64,000 nt of DNA from Triplophysa rosa (taxonomy: Eukaryota > Chordata > Actinopteri > Cypriniformes > Nemacheilidae). Where the stretch lies: assembly GCF_024868665.1 (NCBI RefSeq), contig NC_079907.1, positions 14,425,600-14,489,599 on the forward strand. The letters run 5' to 3'. Positions 21,373-33,259 of the stretch are shown one piece after another. Positions within the stretch are counted from its first letter, which is position 1. Each line of letters opens with the position of its first letter. Below the pieces are notes generated by a model. That model did not search any database. It saw only the letters and a list, made by a program, of their open reading frames with translations, and had not been told where the DNA came from. The translations under genes were made by a program, and so were the position numbers.

Positions 21373-21680
21373 ACATGTCTTCAGTGTTGATAGAGTTTTC
21401 AGCATAAATTGTAGATTTGCTGTTAATTTACTCATCAAGAAGTTTTTTGCTGTGGTATCAAGACCAGTAAAAATGTGTACAATTCCAAAGACAGAAATGA
21501 GGTTATTGCTTTAAATTAAAAACACAATAATGTCTCTAAAAAGCTTTGCCCAGACATTGTATTTATATTTGTTTGATAATATATGTTGACAAGAGTGTAA
21601 CTTTGGTTTGAGAAGTGGGGTGGGGGGGGACACAGGATGAGGGAACATGTTTTTGATTTTTGAATCCTATCACAAATTCA
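21373..21680 (+). other. 3' UTR of zinc-finger gene 3
   Basis: Alignable with 5073-5340 through TGTATTTATATTTGTTTGAT and the poly-G patch GGGGTGGGGGGGGAC. Confidence 0.65.
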
Positions 21681-21964
21681 AAATACCTATGTTTTGCTTC
21701 GTTTTGATTGTTTAAATTGATTAAACCATGAAACCAAAAGGTGTTTTATTGTGGTATAAAACACAAAAAAGGAGACATTTTTACTGTAGCATTTTAAAGT
21801 TATAGACCCATGAAGTTGTGTGAATAATGCAATGGGTCGTTGCACTAATGGGCCACTTTGAAGTGCTACATCTCAAATACCTTTAAGGGTATGTTAGAAG
21901 TTAAACAGATGTTATATTAAACTTAATTCTTGTCCACATTTTGGATTTTTATGTGTGTTCATTT

Positions 21965-22859
21965 TAGTGCTGTCAATCGATTAAAAAAATTAATCGGATT
22001 AATCACACATTTTTTCTGTGATTAATCGATTAATCACACATAACTATTATATTTTAAAATATACTTTTACATTTTAATAATTTCACATTTAATCTTCAAA
22101 TTGATGTAGAAACAACATATTTCTTTAACAGCATCATTTTATGAAAGCTAACATTTTGATATTAGTACTGTAACTGATATTATAATATGAATTATAGCCA
22201 TTCAACAGTATAATTGAGAGCTCATGTAGGAAACATACAGGAATTGAAGGACACTTTACAGTCTTTAATGCTAAATTATAAATTAAATGCAGAAGAATTC
22301 TCATTAAAGCTACAAAATCACATTGATTTCTTATTTTATTTTGTTCTTTGATTAACATTAGTGACAGGAGTCACAGCAGCACGTTTAAGAGCGCGGCCCC
22401 TTTAAGAGCTGTCTCAGTACGCAGATCTGACCGTCACCGCTCTCCCATTTTCACAACACTTTGTGTTCATTTAAGATTTTATTTTACACTTTGAAGTCTG
22501 TGCTTAAGAAAATGCTAGACAAAACGGGCTTTCTGACATAATCTTGTATGGTTTTATCCATTCAAGCACGAAAGAGAACTTAACACGGATGCGCTGTCTG
22601 ACAGATTCACCGACGCAGCCGTTACTGTTTACAGTTTCGAAGCGGTCTATCTCCATTGAACGCGTCAAAGCAACTGTTTAAAATCGCGCTTCAGTGGTTT
22701 AAAAGCCTGTACACGAATAAGAGCGTGATTACATAATGTAACGCTAGACAAAGGATGTCAAAACAAACGGATGCTGCGTTAATTGCGATAAATATTTTCT
22801 CACGCGTTAATTTGAAAAAATTAATCGCATGCGTTAACGCGTTAACGTTGACAGCCCTA
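21965..22859 (+). mobile_element. hAT-like element, copy A (inverted partner at 56896)
   Basis: Starts TAGTGCTGTCAATCGATTAA and ends GTTAACGTTGACAGCCCTA. Exact 8-bp duplications GTTCATTT flank it (21957-21964 and 22860-22867). It is 895 bp with no transposase frame, and TTAATCG/CGATTAA phrases fill the ends. Copy B lies at 56896-57810 in the opposite orientation with its own target duplication. Confidence 0.85.
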
Positions 22860-22869
22860 GTTCATTTAG

Positions 22870-23400
22870 ATATTGTTGAAAAAAAGTATACTTTTCAAAG
22901 GGGTGTACTCATTTACACAGAGCACATACATAGATGTCAAAACTGTGTATTGAAATGATACCCTGATAGAATATCATATTTTGTCATGGACAACTCACCC
23001 TATTAATTGTTTAGTTAAAAATGAAACGAAATGCAACCAAGATCTGGAAGTGTCACAATTTTGTTCTTTATTTGCAAAAGAGTCAAAGAACAGAATATGT
23101 AAAAGTGCAAACTATGTATATATGAGTATACAATGCAATATTAACACAAATATAAAACTTTCAAAAAACTATTAACAATAAAAGGTAAAACAAAAAATAA
23201 AACAATAAAGCCAATAAAGTGCAAAAGATCGTGCACAGTGTTTATAAAGTGCGAAGTTCTTCATGTCTTTTGCTGACACGCCTCCAAACGGACGTTAGAG
23301 GAAATCTCTCTCCAAGAATTCGCCGCCATCTGACAGTCTTTATAGTCCGCCGAAGGGGCTGTCCCAGCGCTAAAAGATGCCGGCCATGAACTGCATGCGG
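22870..23400. other. No gene seen
   Basis: AT-rich, then a moderately GC-rich patch (23260-23400) that has phrases in common with 24640-24860 (CGCTAAAAGA/CGCTAAGAAG). No exon. Confidence 0.35.
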
Positions 23401-23404
23401 TGAG

Positions 23405-23938
23405 CAGTGGTGTAAAGTATTGGAGTAAATGTACTTAGTTACTTTACTTAAGTATCTTTTTGGCTACTTTGTAGTTGTACTGAGTATTAAAGATATTAGC
23501 AACTTTTACTCTCTACTTAACTACATTTTTGAACAAGTATATGTACTCTTTACTCCACTACATTTGTAATGACTAATGCAATTACACATTACATTTTGCA
23601 TGGCACCTATCTTATAATTAATATTGCCANTGTCGGCCATGATTTGTTGCAATTTTGAGGTGTTCAGTCTTATTATGATTTAAGAAAATAAATGTGATTG
23701 CTCTCCTCACAAATCGACTGTTTCTAGTTTTTCCACTGACATGTTGAGGACTAGTGCTTCTTTGAGCCTACATTCAGTATGAGTAAAATACTCAAGTACT
23801 GTTCAAATCAGATACTCGAAGACTTTTACTCAAGTCGTTTTGGAATTGGTGTCTTGTATCTTGTAATGGAGTAATTTTCACTGCAAGGTATCTGTACTTT
23901 TACTTAAGTATGGTTTTCAGGTACTCTTTACACCTCTG
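23405..23938. mobile_element. Non-autonomous hAT element (CAGTGGTGTAAAGTA)
   Basis: Starts CAGTGGTGTAAAGTATTGG and ends GTACTCTTTACACCTCTG. The 8-bp duplication GCGGTGAG is exact on both sides (23397-23404 and 23939-23946). 534 bp, with one ambiguous base (n) at 23630. No coding frame. Confidence 0.88.
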
Positions 23939-24294
23939 GCGGTGAGTGAAACAGATGTCTGTGTTTTGTTGGCGCATGTGCTTTTGTTCAGCCTACCCCT
24001 TGGTATATAATTGGTATAACTCTGCAGTGACACTTTCAACGCACCGTCAAAGCCAGCTGAGATAAAGCTCCGCCAATGGTTCAATATTTCAATGTCTCAT
24101 TTATGTCTTGTCACAAATGCCAACTTCATGACTTGGCACACTTCAGACTTAAAAAGCTACAGTAGAAATGTCAACATGTCTTTACATGGGCGTGTAATTA
24201 GCCAAGAGCACTATATCAATAACTATAATACATTGAGTGGTACATTGAAATGTTGTTCTGTCGTTATATCATTGTACAATTCTAATAACTATGC

Positions 24295-24545
24295 ATCAGA
24301 ATCAGAATGAGCTTTATTTACCAACTGTGCACACACGCACAAACACAGGAAACAGAAAGAAAAAGATTAAAACATGAATGCATAGTATAATACATATGTA
24401 AGAGGACAGGTTCATATGCATAGTACTGCATATTAAAACTCTTCATACTGTGCATTTTACAAACATAAACATAATTTAAACAATTCTGCCACAGTGATAT
24501 TGAGAAAGGAGGGAGTGATATGAGGGTTCTTCATGAAGTCCACTA
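24295..24545 (-). mobile_element. L2-like LINE 3' end, minus strand
   Basis: Minus-strand reading ends AAATAAAGCTCATTCTGATTCTGATG, the L2-like 3' tail with TTCTGA repeats. The body is strongly 5'-truncated. A plus-strand relative is at 36005-36180. Confidence 0.6.
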
Positions 24546-24992
24546 TAATCTAAAAGAAAGTGAATAAGAGAAAAACGAGATGGTCCCTAAACTGAGCGTG
24601 AATACGAAAACGGAAACACGGAAGCATCGCGACTTTGATGGTGGAGCGGATAGCGTCAATGGCCCTGTCCCAAATGGCGCACTTGCGGTCTCGTGGACTT
24701 AAATTGCGCGTTCTCGTCAAGTCTACGAGTCTGTAGGGTGGCCCATTTGTCTTTTTAGCGCTAAGAAGTCTGCTCGCGAGCGCCTCCTTTGTGCCCTCGA
24801 TGCGGTCTGCAGTGAAGCCCACATTGATGCAGACTCCACTGAAGTCCCCTACCCAGGAATCCTTGCGAGCGCCCAATCACAGAACGGATGGGAGGGGTGT
24901 CGTGGATGTCAGACATATACGTAAACATGACGGATACATTTTTAAATGTATGTTTTGATAAAATTCTAAATTAATTTATTAATTAGTTTTAC

Positions 24993-25387
24993 TGTTGGAC
25001 TTTAGAGGCAGTCCTGCATGTTCAAAATTCGAAGAGAAACTTTTAAGTTCAAAACTGAAGTTTATTAATCAGATTTCAAAGAATAACAAAGCTTTGGGTT
25101 GTCAGTTGCTCTCCACATCTCTCCAACAGCCAACAACCAAAATATTCAAATACACCCATATTTATAAAGTATGTGACGTCGCTCTATCTTCTGACTCCTC
25201 CTCTGCTTTTTGCTCCCTTTCCACCAATCACCGTGAAGTCCTTTTTCTTAGTTCCTGTAAAATAACATTTCAAAACGTATATCCTGTGGTCAATCGCCAA
25301 TCCTGAGGAATGTTCTCCAGGACAGTTTCTTTTTTGGGGAGCGGTCTCCTAGAAACAGTCCATGTGGCCGGACAACATCACACAACA
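24993..25387 (-). mobile_element. Candidate 3' LTR of the minus-strand endogenous retrovirus
   Basis: On the minus strand it runs from TGTTGTGTGATG (25387) to AAAGTCCAACA (24993), giving matching TGTTG/CAACA ends. It contains a TATA-like ACTTTATAAATATGG (about 25178-25164) and an AATAAA (about 25063). A purine-rich stretch (ACTAAAAGAA) lies just upstream of the U3 start. The partner LTR is not visible, since the other side of the provirus runs into the assembly gap. Confidence 0.55.
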
Positions 25388-26187
25388 TTCTTTTAGTAAA
25401 AAGAAAGACACTTAATCATCTAATACTTTTAATTATGTAGCGTTGTTTCTTAATCCCATGATTCATTAAAACACATCACAACTCATGATTATACTTAAAA
25501 CATATGCAGTGGATTGATTCATATTATTCTTTTCTATGTAACACTCTTTTGTGTGTGTGTGTTTATCTAGATAATTTATGACTCCAACCCCCAACTTTCT
25601 CTGTTCTCCCTGCCTGCCACAGCAACCCCCCACCGAGCGAAACAGAAAGCACACGACAAAATCACACAGCCCAATGAAACAAATGAAAGAAAACACTTAT
25701 TGATTATATTGATATTTAAATCATACTTTTATCTGAAAAATATTCCCAAATTCCCTCTCTTTGACCTCGAAAGAGGCACACAAAACCAATGAATCAAACT
25801 GTATATGATGCTGATTACTCCTTTTTTGTATTCTTACCTCTAATTCCACCTATTTCTGTAAGCATTTAGTCTGTTGATGTTGATTGACCTTCTGATGTCT
25901 AGTCGCTGGTGTGGTGCTATTACCTTCTTGACATTTTTGTATTCCAAAATTATCCCTACAATGATGTCCTGCAATTATCCCTAAACACAAACAATCTTCC
26001 AATTTTCCCACAGCTTCATCTTGTTGCTGTTGTATTCACCCTCTCTAGTAATAGTCTTGTTTCTTTACAAAATCAACACTTCTTAAAACTTAATACCTTA
26101 AACCACTGTATAAAAACACTCTTAAAACCTTTAACTAACTAGAAATTAAATTTAAAACAACCAAAAATGACTAATATTGAAAAATCA
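25388..26187 (-). other. Retroviral 3' interior, no recognisable env
   Basis: Between the macro-domain remnant and the candidate LTR there are only short frames. None shows a signal peptide, furin site or CX6CC-type motif, so an env gene is not supported. Confidence 0.4.
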
Positions 26188-26660
26188 TTGAAAAACACTC
26201 AAAATCACACAATAATAAAACTTGATTATAAGGAATAAATGGTTATTTGTATGTCCACGTCCGTGAACATCTTCACTCAGAATCTTTTGCACTTTCTTGA
26301 AGTCTAGTTTATCTAGACCACACCCCAGCCGGGGTACTGAGATACTTTTTACTCTATTAGCCACACACCAATCTCTCATGTGTTTTAGGCTTTCTGTGAA
26401 ACAGTCATATGTTGGTAAATCAGTGTATTGTTCTTTGTTATTATGGTGAAAAATAATTCTGCCTCTTCTTCTCTGTAGTACTGCACATTCACCTGGGTTG
26501 TTTAGTTTTGATCAATTACTTTCTCTGTACCGATATCGTCGTTTGAACTGTTTAGCTATACGTGCTCCGTATGCACAGTCAGCACTTACACAATGAGGCC
26601 AATGGTTCTGTGTGTGGCTTGTGAAAATGTCACCTGTTTTGTGTATAATTTGGAGCTGTT
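26188..26660 (-). pseudogene. Macro domain (OARD1/TARG1-like) remnant inside the retroelement
   Basis: The minus-strand frame shows the macro-domain signature in order: KTGDIFTS (ADP-ribose-binding start), CVSADCAYGARIAKQF, NNPGECAVLQRRRGRIIF, then LKHMRDWCVANRVKSISVP and RLGCGLDKLDF. The family binds ADP-ribose and can remove it from proteins or from O-acetyl-ADP-ribose. The closest match by eye is the OARD1/TARG1 group (PRIGCGLD motif). One in-frame TGA (near 26512) interrupts it, and no start codon in the right frame was found, so it is probably dead. It directly follows the pol integrase on the same strand, in the position of env. It could be a captured host gene of the retroelement family. 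Confidence 0.75.
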
Positions 26661-26759
26661 GGTGTTGTCCATGGCAATTTCAGTGTCTGTTTACCGTTCC
26701 ACTCTCTGTATCCTCCCTCTCTTGGACCTGAGTCCCTCAGGTCCAAACCAGTGTCAGCA

Positions 26760-29700
26760 AGAGACCTAGAATTGGGGGGTCACAAGCTACACAGGATGTT
26801 AAATGAACCAATGTTCTCCCTTTCCTTTGTAGTTGCAACAATTGAGGTGCCGAGCTGTTACACGTATAGGTTGAGACCACTGGTTCACTCCACTTTCTAC
26901 GGAATTTCTGAGTCCTGACCCAGTCTTGTCAGACTGGTGATTGGCAGTTCCTGGGTTGCGCTGGTACAGGAGTTACCTGATGGGAAAAGGTTCGAATCAG
27001 ATGCTGTTAGTTTATCAAAATACACAGTATGTGACAATGGTGCACGGTGTCTCTCTCTAACGCCGTAGTTGAGCCTGGAAATTGACGACCTGTAATGCAA
27101 TTCAAAGGTGTAAAGTCCTGAGATCCTGTTAACAAGAAGAACGGATAGACATGAAAGAGCAATGGCAAATGCGATAACCAGTTCAATTTAGTCTGTGCAC
27201 AGATTTTAGCCAATTTTAGTTTTAATCGTTAGATTAATGCATCTCAACCTTACCTTGGCTTTGCCGGATGGAACTGCACCGTACGCATGAGTGAGGCCTA
27301 GAGCCTGTTCAACAATTTCAAATGTTCATTTTTGAAATGGCTGACCTTATCAGATCTGAACGTCTGGGGAACCCATAGTGTGGAATGTAATGGTTGATTA
27401 GACACTTTATCACTGGCCGTACTGTCCTCTCGGCCGACAGGATATCGCTTCAGGCCAACCAGTGAAATAATCAACAATCACCAAAACATAGCATTTACCA
27501 TGTACTTTTGTGATCATGTCGTGAAATCAATCACAATTTCCTCCCCTGGGCCTGATGTCAAAGGAATGAACCTTTCTTTGGTTTGATACTGGGTTTCACA
27601 TTATGTTCCTGACAGATAGAACAACTTGTCACGTGACCTGACACCATTGATTGCAAAATGGATGCCACCAATGTTCAAGAGCACGCATCATCTGTTTATC
27701 ATTGACATGGCTGAGACCATGAGCTTGTGTAAATTGAACCGGACAGTAGAGACAGGCAATGCCGGACGTCCGTCTGGCGCTTGCCATAGACCATCACTAG
27801 CACATATGCCTCCATGCTGTGCAACCAAGACTGATTGTTCTTCCAGGGACAGATTTCTGTTGTTCCTTTACAAATATTCTCTAGTGAATCTGGCAAAAGA
27901 TCACTACAAGGCTCTCATCATGATCTCACACCTGCTGAGTTGCACATAGCCAGCTTGCAGTTTTGGCAGCTAGATCAGCTGCATTGTTTCCATCAGTGAT
28001 AGGGGACAGTCATTTTGGAGATGACCTGAGACACTTTAATACTGCCACCTCTTTGGGTATCATCAGAGGCCTCTAAAAGGTCTCTGGCTTCACATGCATG
28101 TGTAATTGGTCGACCATTAGATGTAGGATGAACCCACATCTCTGCCATAAGGGCAATTCAACATCGTGACAGCTGTTACAACATATGCTGAATCGAGATA
28201 TATGTTCACACGATCTCACCAGCTAGTACATAAGGCTCTTGTACTGCCTATCATCTTGCTCTTTGTGCTGACTGTTTCCTTTCAACTTCCCTGACTCTTG
28301 TCATAATGTACTTCCCACGCTGTTCCACAATGCATAGGCTGCCTTTCAGACTCCATCCTCTGCTCTGAAACAACAACCATCTGTGAACAATGTCATAACT
28401 CGGTGGGGTTGTCAATGGCACCGCGGACAGATCTGTTCCCTTACTTTTGATGCTTTCTCGTGATGGGTGCGCAATCATGTTGGCTGTCCATCTACCATCA
28501 GATCAGCCATTTAGATGCCTCATGAGTGTATGTGAGATTTCGGGCTGGATCAAAACTCTTAGCTATTCTTCTCTGTCTCAAGTGGTGAAAACGTAAAGGA
28601 TGATGAATTAACAAATGACATGATGGAATGTGTGGTCAAAATTGTTAACGGATACCCATGACAATATGTTCGGTTTTATGCACTACTTTAGCCAAGCCGG
28701 CTGCAAAACGAGACAAAGTGGTTGTCTTTGTTCTACACAATCGTAGTAGTACACTGGCGTACATCAATATTTTCCTCTTACCCAGGTCTCTCTGAAAGAG
28801 CACACCATGCGCACTGGTGCCAGATTCTGAGGCATCCAGGAAAAAAGGTAGATCATAGTTAGCACAATTTAGATGCATGGCATGTGCCTAGTTGTGTCTT
28901 GAGGTCAATAAACGTCCGTTCAGCCTCTTGTGTCCATTGAAGTTCTGCTTTCAGATTCTTCATTCCCTGTTCTTTGATTAATTGTCTCAAGGGTGCAGTC
29001 AGTGAGACATACATAGGGATGTAATGTCTGCTAAATCCTGTGAGGCCTAAAAATGACAACATGTCTTTCACTGTGGTTGGTCTTAGGATGACTCAAGATA
29101 CCTCTGCTCTGTGTTCCTGTCAGTGTTGAACCAAATGCTGTAATCAGCCGACCTAAAAATGTAACACAAGGTCTGCCTACTTGCAGTTTCTCCCTGCTTA
29201 CTTTAAAACCAGATCTGTAAGTTTAAGTAACACCAGTCTGGTAGCTTCCAGGCACGCCTTTTCTGTGGTGGCTGCCAAAAGTAGGTCGTCGACATACATA
29301 GATCATGACACTATTCTGGGTAAGCTACAGTCCTGAGCTGCTGTTTTAAAGACATGATTGAAAATTCCTGGTGACAAAAATAACCCTGTGGCTAGTCTTT
29401 GTAAGAATATTGGCATCCTCTGTACGTGAAAGCCAAAAAATCTTTGCAGTCTTCTGCAATGGGAATAGCAGAAAAAAGCATTTGCCAAATCAATGCATGT
29501 AAACCATTGATGTGCTGGAGTGATTTCAGACAATGCTGTGTAAGGATTTGGTACTGTCATTGTAGGTGTTGCTACAATGGAATTTATCTGGCGTAAATCA
29601 TGTACCAACCTGTACTTGTTGGTCCTGGTTTAGGCACAGGGAAAATTGGTGTGTTCCAATTAGACCTATAAGGGGTATACACTCCCTTTCAATCGAGTCC

Positions 29701-29890
29701 AGGAACAGTGGTGGTACACCTTCTTCTGCTCTGGTTTGTTAGCGGTACTGAGGGACCCAAATAGGCTTGTGGTGTTTTAACTTAAAGTTACACTGGTGGT
29801 ATGTTGCAAAATCCTACATCAGTCGGTCCCTGGGACCATAAGTCAACTGGTAATGTGTTAACTATGTCCTCTGTTCCTTCAGCATCTGTT
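26760..29890 (-). pseudogene. Endogenous retrovirus pol (class I-like), decayed
   Basis: An old retroviral copy on the minus strand, broken by many stops and frameshifts. In order: reverse transcriptase (NTPIFPV near 29650, MVHDLRQIN near 29600, IDLANAFF, and the catalytic YVDD box at 29281-29300); the connection/RNase H part (LSFLGLTGFSRHYIP near 29050, PLRQLIKEQGMKNL, LDASESGTSAHGVLFQ near 28830, AAGLAKVVHKTEHIVMG near 28660); then integrase (TGRQFPG near 27090 and the C-terminal KWSEP near 26870). The wording matches gamma/epsilon-type fish elements rather than Ty3/gypsy. The integrase core is hard to follow. The 5' part (gag, protease, 5' LTR) is missing or hidden in the gap. Confidence 0.8.
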
Positions 29891-30020
29891 CTTTCTCTAC
29901 CATGGCATCTAGAGATCTGTTTGTGTGTCAAAACTCCTGTATCCTCTGTTTGTTCCTGAATCCAGTATGCTTTATGTGTCGGAGAATAAAGTATGGTATG
30001 AATGTCTGTGTTTTCCCAAT

Positions 30021-30120
30021 NNNNNNNNNNNNNNNNNNNNNNNNNNNNNNNNNNNNNNNNNNNNNNNNNNNNNNNNNNNNNNNNNNNNNNNNNNNNNNNN
30101 NNNNNNNNNNNNNNNNNNNN
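30021..30120. other. Assembly gap (100 N)
   Basis: Exactly 100 N, which usually marks a scaffold join of unknown true length. It lies at the 5' side of the provirus. Confidence 0.99.
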
Positions 30121-30339
30121 TTCTCAGAACAAGTGCTCCTTTGCGAAAAGCCCTTATATGGAGGGGCTTAGGGTTTGTATAATGTAAATGACTAACTCGC
30201 GGACACTCATTAAGAACACTCCAAAATTCATTAACATTAGGACGAGGTTAAGAACAAATTCATGTGCGTACACACGTGTTGTGAATTAGGCGGAAAGTGA
30301 GAGGTTCAAGTGTGCGTATAAATACGAAAAATCTACGCA

Positions 30340-31515
30340 ATTATTAGTGAATGAGACACGTTGTATTTAACAGAATTCGCTTTTCAAGGACTACGGAGAA
30401 AGGCTGGAATCGGACTACAGACCTCTACTTCCCGGGTAAATGATGTCACTACTATTTTGAGTTTTTGAAAAATCTCCGCCTAAAGGAATACGCCAAAAAA
30501 GGGGCGAACACCCTATAGTGTGGACACATATAGACACCCAGCAGTGTTCGTTTAACACTGGCCAATTTGCTGTGTACACGTGCAGGGGAACCAATCACGA
30601 CAGACTGGGTCAGCTTTACCAATCAGGGGTGTGTTTCACAAAAGCATCGTTAGCCAACTATGGGCGCAAGTTCCATCATTCCAGCAGAGTTCAACGATTT
30701 AAGTGTTTCCCAAAACCATCGTTCCAACGATCAATCGCAAGCAGCATCGCAAAGTTGCGTGGTTGGAACTACAGGTCTAGTGGTTAGAACCACCGTTCCT
30801 TATTATTATGACGTGTAGACTTACATGCATCAAGATTGTGATTAAAGTAAGCAAGCAACATGCAGTGCATTCCATATCCATCATTCTTAATATATACAAA
30901 TTCAATTTAACATCGTTTAGTTTGTCAAGAAAATAGAAGCACGTTTTTTAAAAAGTGCGCATGCGTATGAACTGCTTGCTCTAGGACCCTAGGGAATTTC
31001 TGGGCGGGGTGGACACTTATAAATGGATTAAACATCATGAATTTAAACAACAGATAACGAAAATAGGATAACAAAAGCAGTCCTTAAATGCAATGTATAG
31101 TTATAGCAAGAATTTGACATTAATTCGATCTGAACGTATTTATTAGTACAGGTCATTACTCCACCACCTGTTTGACGTCATCAACTAGATTGCTGAACCA
31201 ACTTGGTTCAAACGATTGATCTCCGACAGAGTTACTACGGTTTCGGGAAACTATATCGTCAATTTCCCCAACCATGCATCGAACTATGGTGGTTAACCAG
31301 CGAGTTATGTCGTTGTTCGGGAAACGCACCCCAGAGTGTTTCGGAACTAGAGACTTTAAAGAAACCAGGAAAAATCCAGTCGTTTTGTGAGAAGAGGGAC
31401 AGCGGTGAACGATAGACTTGAAATGTGAAATATAAAGCATTTTTTTGAAACCAGAAACATAAACATTCATTGTAAAACACCCTAAAAACCATAATCAAAG
31501 CTTCGATAACAGCCA
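30340..31515. repeat. Interspersed repeat, copy split by a MITE
   Basis: 30355-30480 matches 7870-7990. 30588-30635 plus 31366-31515 match the continuous copy at 10085-10320. The short block 30511-30585 (CACCCTATAGTGTGGACACA...) is found inverted at 45884-45952. Confidence 0.6.
30636..31337. mobile_element. MITE with GGGTGTGTTTC ends
   Basis: Left end GGGTGTGTTTCACAAAAGC with AGCATCGTTAGCCAACTATG, right end GGAAACGCACCCC with the inverted GGTTAACCAGC. The paralogous empty site at 10124-10141 shows exactly what was inserted, with about 2 bp (AG) duplicated. Confidence 0.7.
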
Positions 31516-31559
31516 AAGAACGGCCGCTTTAATGTTGAAAAAATGTTGAAACTTCAAAA

Positions 31560-32145
31560 AACCATCATTATTGTGATCTGTGTTTGCTTTAGTTGGGCTC
31601 TTGGTTCCTGGCTTGGGTTCAGTAAAATCGCATTGTAATTCTATTACAGCACGTGTGCATTAATAAAGAGGAATGAGAAGTTTTAAAGTTAAGTTTTTGT
31701 GATGTGTGTCAAGCTGAAATAAATATGTAAAACTGCACTGTATAGTAAAGAAACTGATTAATCATGATTGATTTGAATATTCTGGTTTACAAATGTAAAA
31801 ATAGTGTTACTGACACACTTAGACATCAACATTCACACTGATTTCATCTCACACTGCAAAACACACATTCTATAAGATTCAACATTAATTGTGGGTACAA
31901 ATCTGATATTGACTCAATGAAATTAACATTGACAATTTTAACATTAATTCAATGCTTGCTTGCTTTCTGGTAATAGTAAATAGAAGTTACATATTGGTTT
32001 GCTCCAAAATGAAAAAAAAGGAAAAAATGTATTTTGGTTATTGTAAAATTTAAATTTAAAGTTTGAACAAAAGTAAAAAAGTGATCAAATTGGCTGTAAC
32101 AAATTACAGTATTTTTTAAATTGGTCCAAAGTTTCATTTTCTCCA
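31560..32145. other. No gene seen; one dispersed-motif copy at 31562-31607
   Basis: Contains the recurrent phrase TTTGCTTTAGTTGGGCTCTT (see findings). The rest is AT-rich. Confidence 0.4.
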
Positions 32146-32346
32146 GTGTATCCTCTGCTGAGGCATGAGTGCATCAGTGGGTTAGGCAGATTGAAAACAT
32201 GGTTGCGATCAACCGTGACACAAACAGACTCCGTGGCATTGATGTGCCATATTCATCAGGAGAGGCTTGACAGACTGGACAGACCAGAAATCCCCCAGCA
32301 GTTCAAGGTAATGGATGGAGAAGAGATGTTTGGGGGTCTTCATTGA
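32146..32346 (+). pseudogene. hAT-family transposase C-terminal fragment
   Basis: A 66-codon frame with LGRLKTWLRSTVTQ followed by ALMCHIHQERLDRLD. This is the wording of the C-terminal dimerisation region of hAT transposases and of ZMYM1-like domesticated relatives (RxKTWLRSTMTQ, HxHQERLD). The usual preceding ERSFS is degraded to a CISG-type sequence. The rest of the transposase is absent, so this is a remnant. Confidence 0.5.
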
Positions 32347-32985
32347 GTACATTTGTTAGGCTGCACTGAGGGAATTTCTAATACTCTGTATACTTATTTT
32401 TATTTATGTAAATATGTTGTTGAAGTTGTTGTAGAATTATTATTTATTTATTTTTTACACATAGGTTCTTTGCTTTTTGTTCTTAATGATAGGATTTGTA
32501 TGATGAGATAAGCAAATGTTTAAATTAAACATTTAGCAGAAGGCATGACGTTTTGGTGGGTGATTGACAGTTGATCAGTTCATTGGTGTTTATCCATGAT
32601 TTCAAATAAGAATCCTCCAATGGCTTTTTAGTGCAAACCATTAGCCCAAATGACGCAAAGTAACTAACTGAGTTGAAATCATTTGCTGACAGCTTGGTCC
32701 CCCCAGTGAAAAAATCCCATCTGCGCCCCCTGACGTGCAACCCTAGTCAGTCTGTACTCCGAATATCCACTTCAGATCAACCATAGATACAGAGATGAAG
32801 GGGGAGAACAGCAGGCAGGAGACGAAGAGAAGATGGAGTAAAACGAGGAGAGTTTATTGAATAATCTTCATCTGACTAGAAACAGATTCAAAAGCTGTTA
32901 TTATACCAACAATGCCAGTGGAAAATTACCGCTTTACAAATACAGCAGTCAATATAAGATTATACAACATTGAAAGCATACTCTG
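32347..32985. other. No gene seen
   Basis: AT-rich; contains CCCATCTGCGCCCCCTGACG near 32716, typical of the end of a fish retroposon. No exon. Confidence 0.35.
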
Positions 32986-32989
32986 CTGA

Positions 32990-33255
32990 AAAATCCTCCA
33001 TGAATTACTCGTCCTCAAGTCGTTCTTCAACCAAAGGACCTCTGTTTACCCTCAGAACGCAAATGAAGATAGTTTTGTTGAGGTCCTGGAGCTTTCTGCC
33101 TCTTCCATAGACTGCAACGCATCCAAACTGCAAAGCGCTTCAAGCGTCAGAAAGCTCCCGGACCTCTTCAAAACTCTTCATTTGTGTTCTGAAGATCAAC
33201 GGAAGGCCTAGGGTTGAAGAACGGCAGAATTTTCATTTTTCGACTGAGTATTCCT
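32990..33255. mobile_element. Angel/Kolobok-type MITE, degenerate
   Basis: The right end reads TCGACTGAGTATTCC followed by TTAA (33256-33259). The interior is a long hairpin: GAGGTCCTGGAGCTTTCTG (33079) against CAGAAAGCTCCCGGACCTC (33148), and TCAGAACGCAAATGAAGA against its inverse TCTTCATTTGTGTTCTGA. Confidence 0.6.
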
Positions 33256-33259
33256 TTAA

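Noticed and set aside
24550..24876. 108-codon minus-strand frame
   Set aside because: No recognisable domain or splice context; the surrounding GC-rich sequence recurs partly at 23.3 kb, so it is probably repeat-derived.
27626..27949. 107-codon plus-strand frame
   Set aside because: Antisense shadow of the retroviral pol region.
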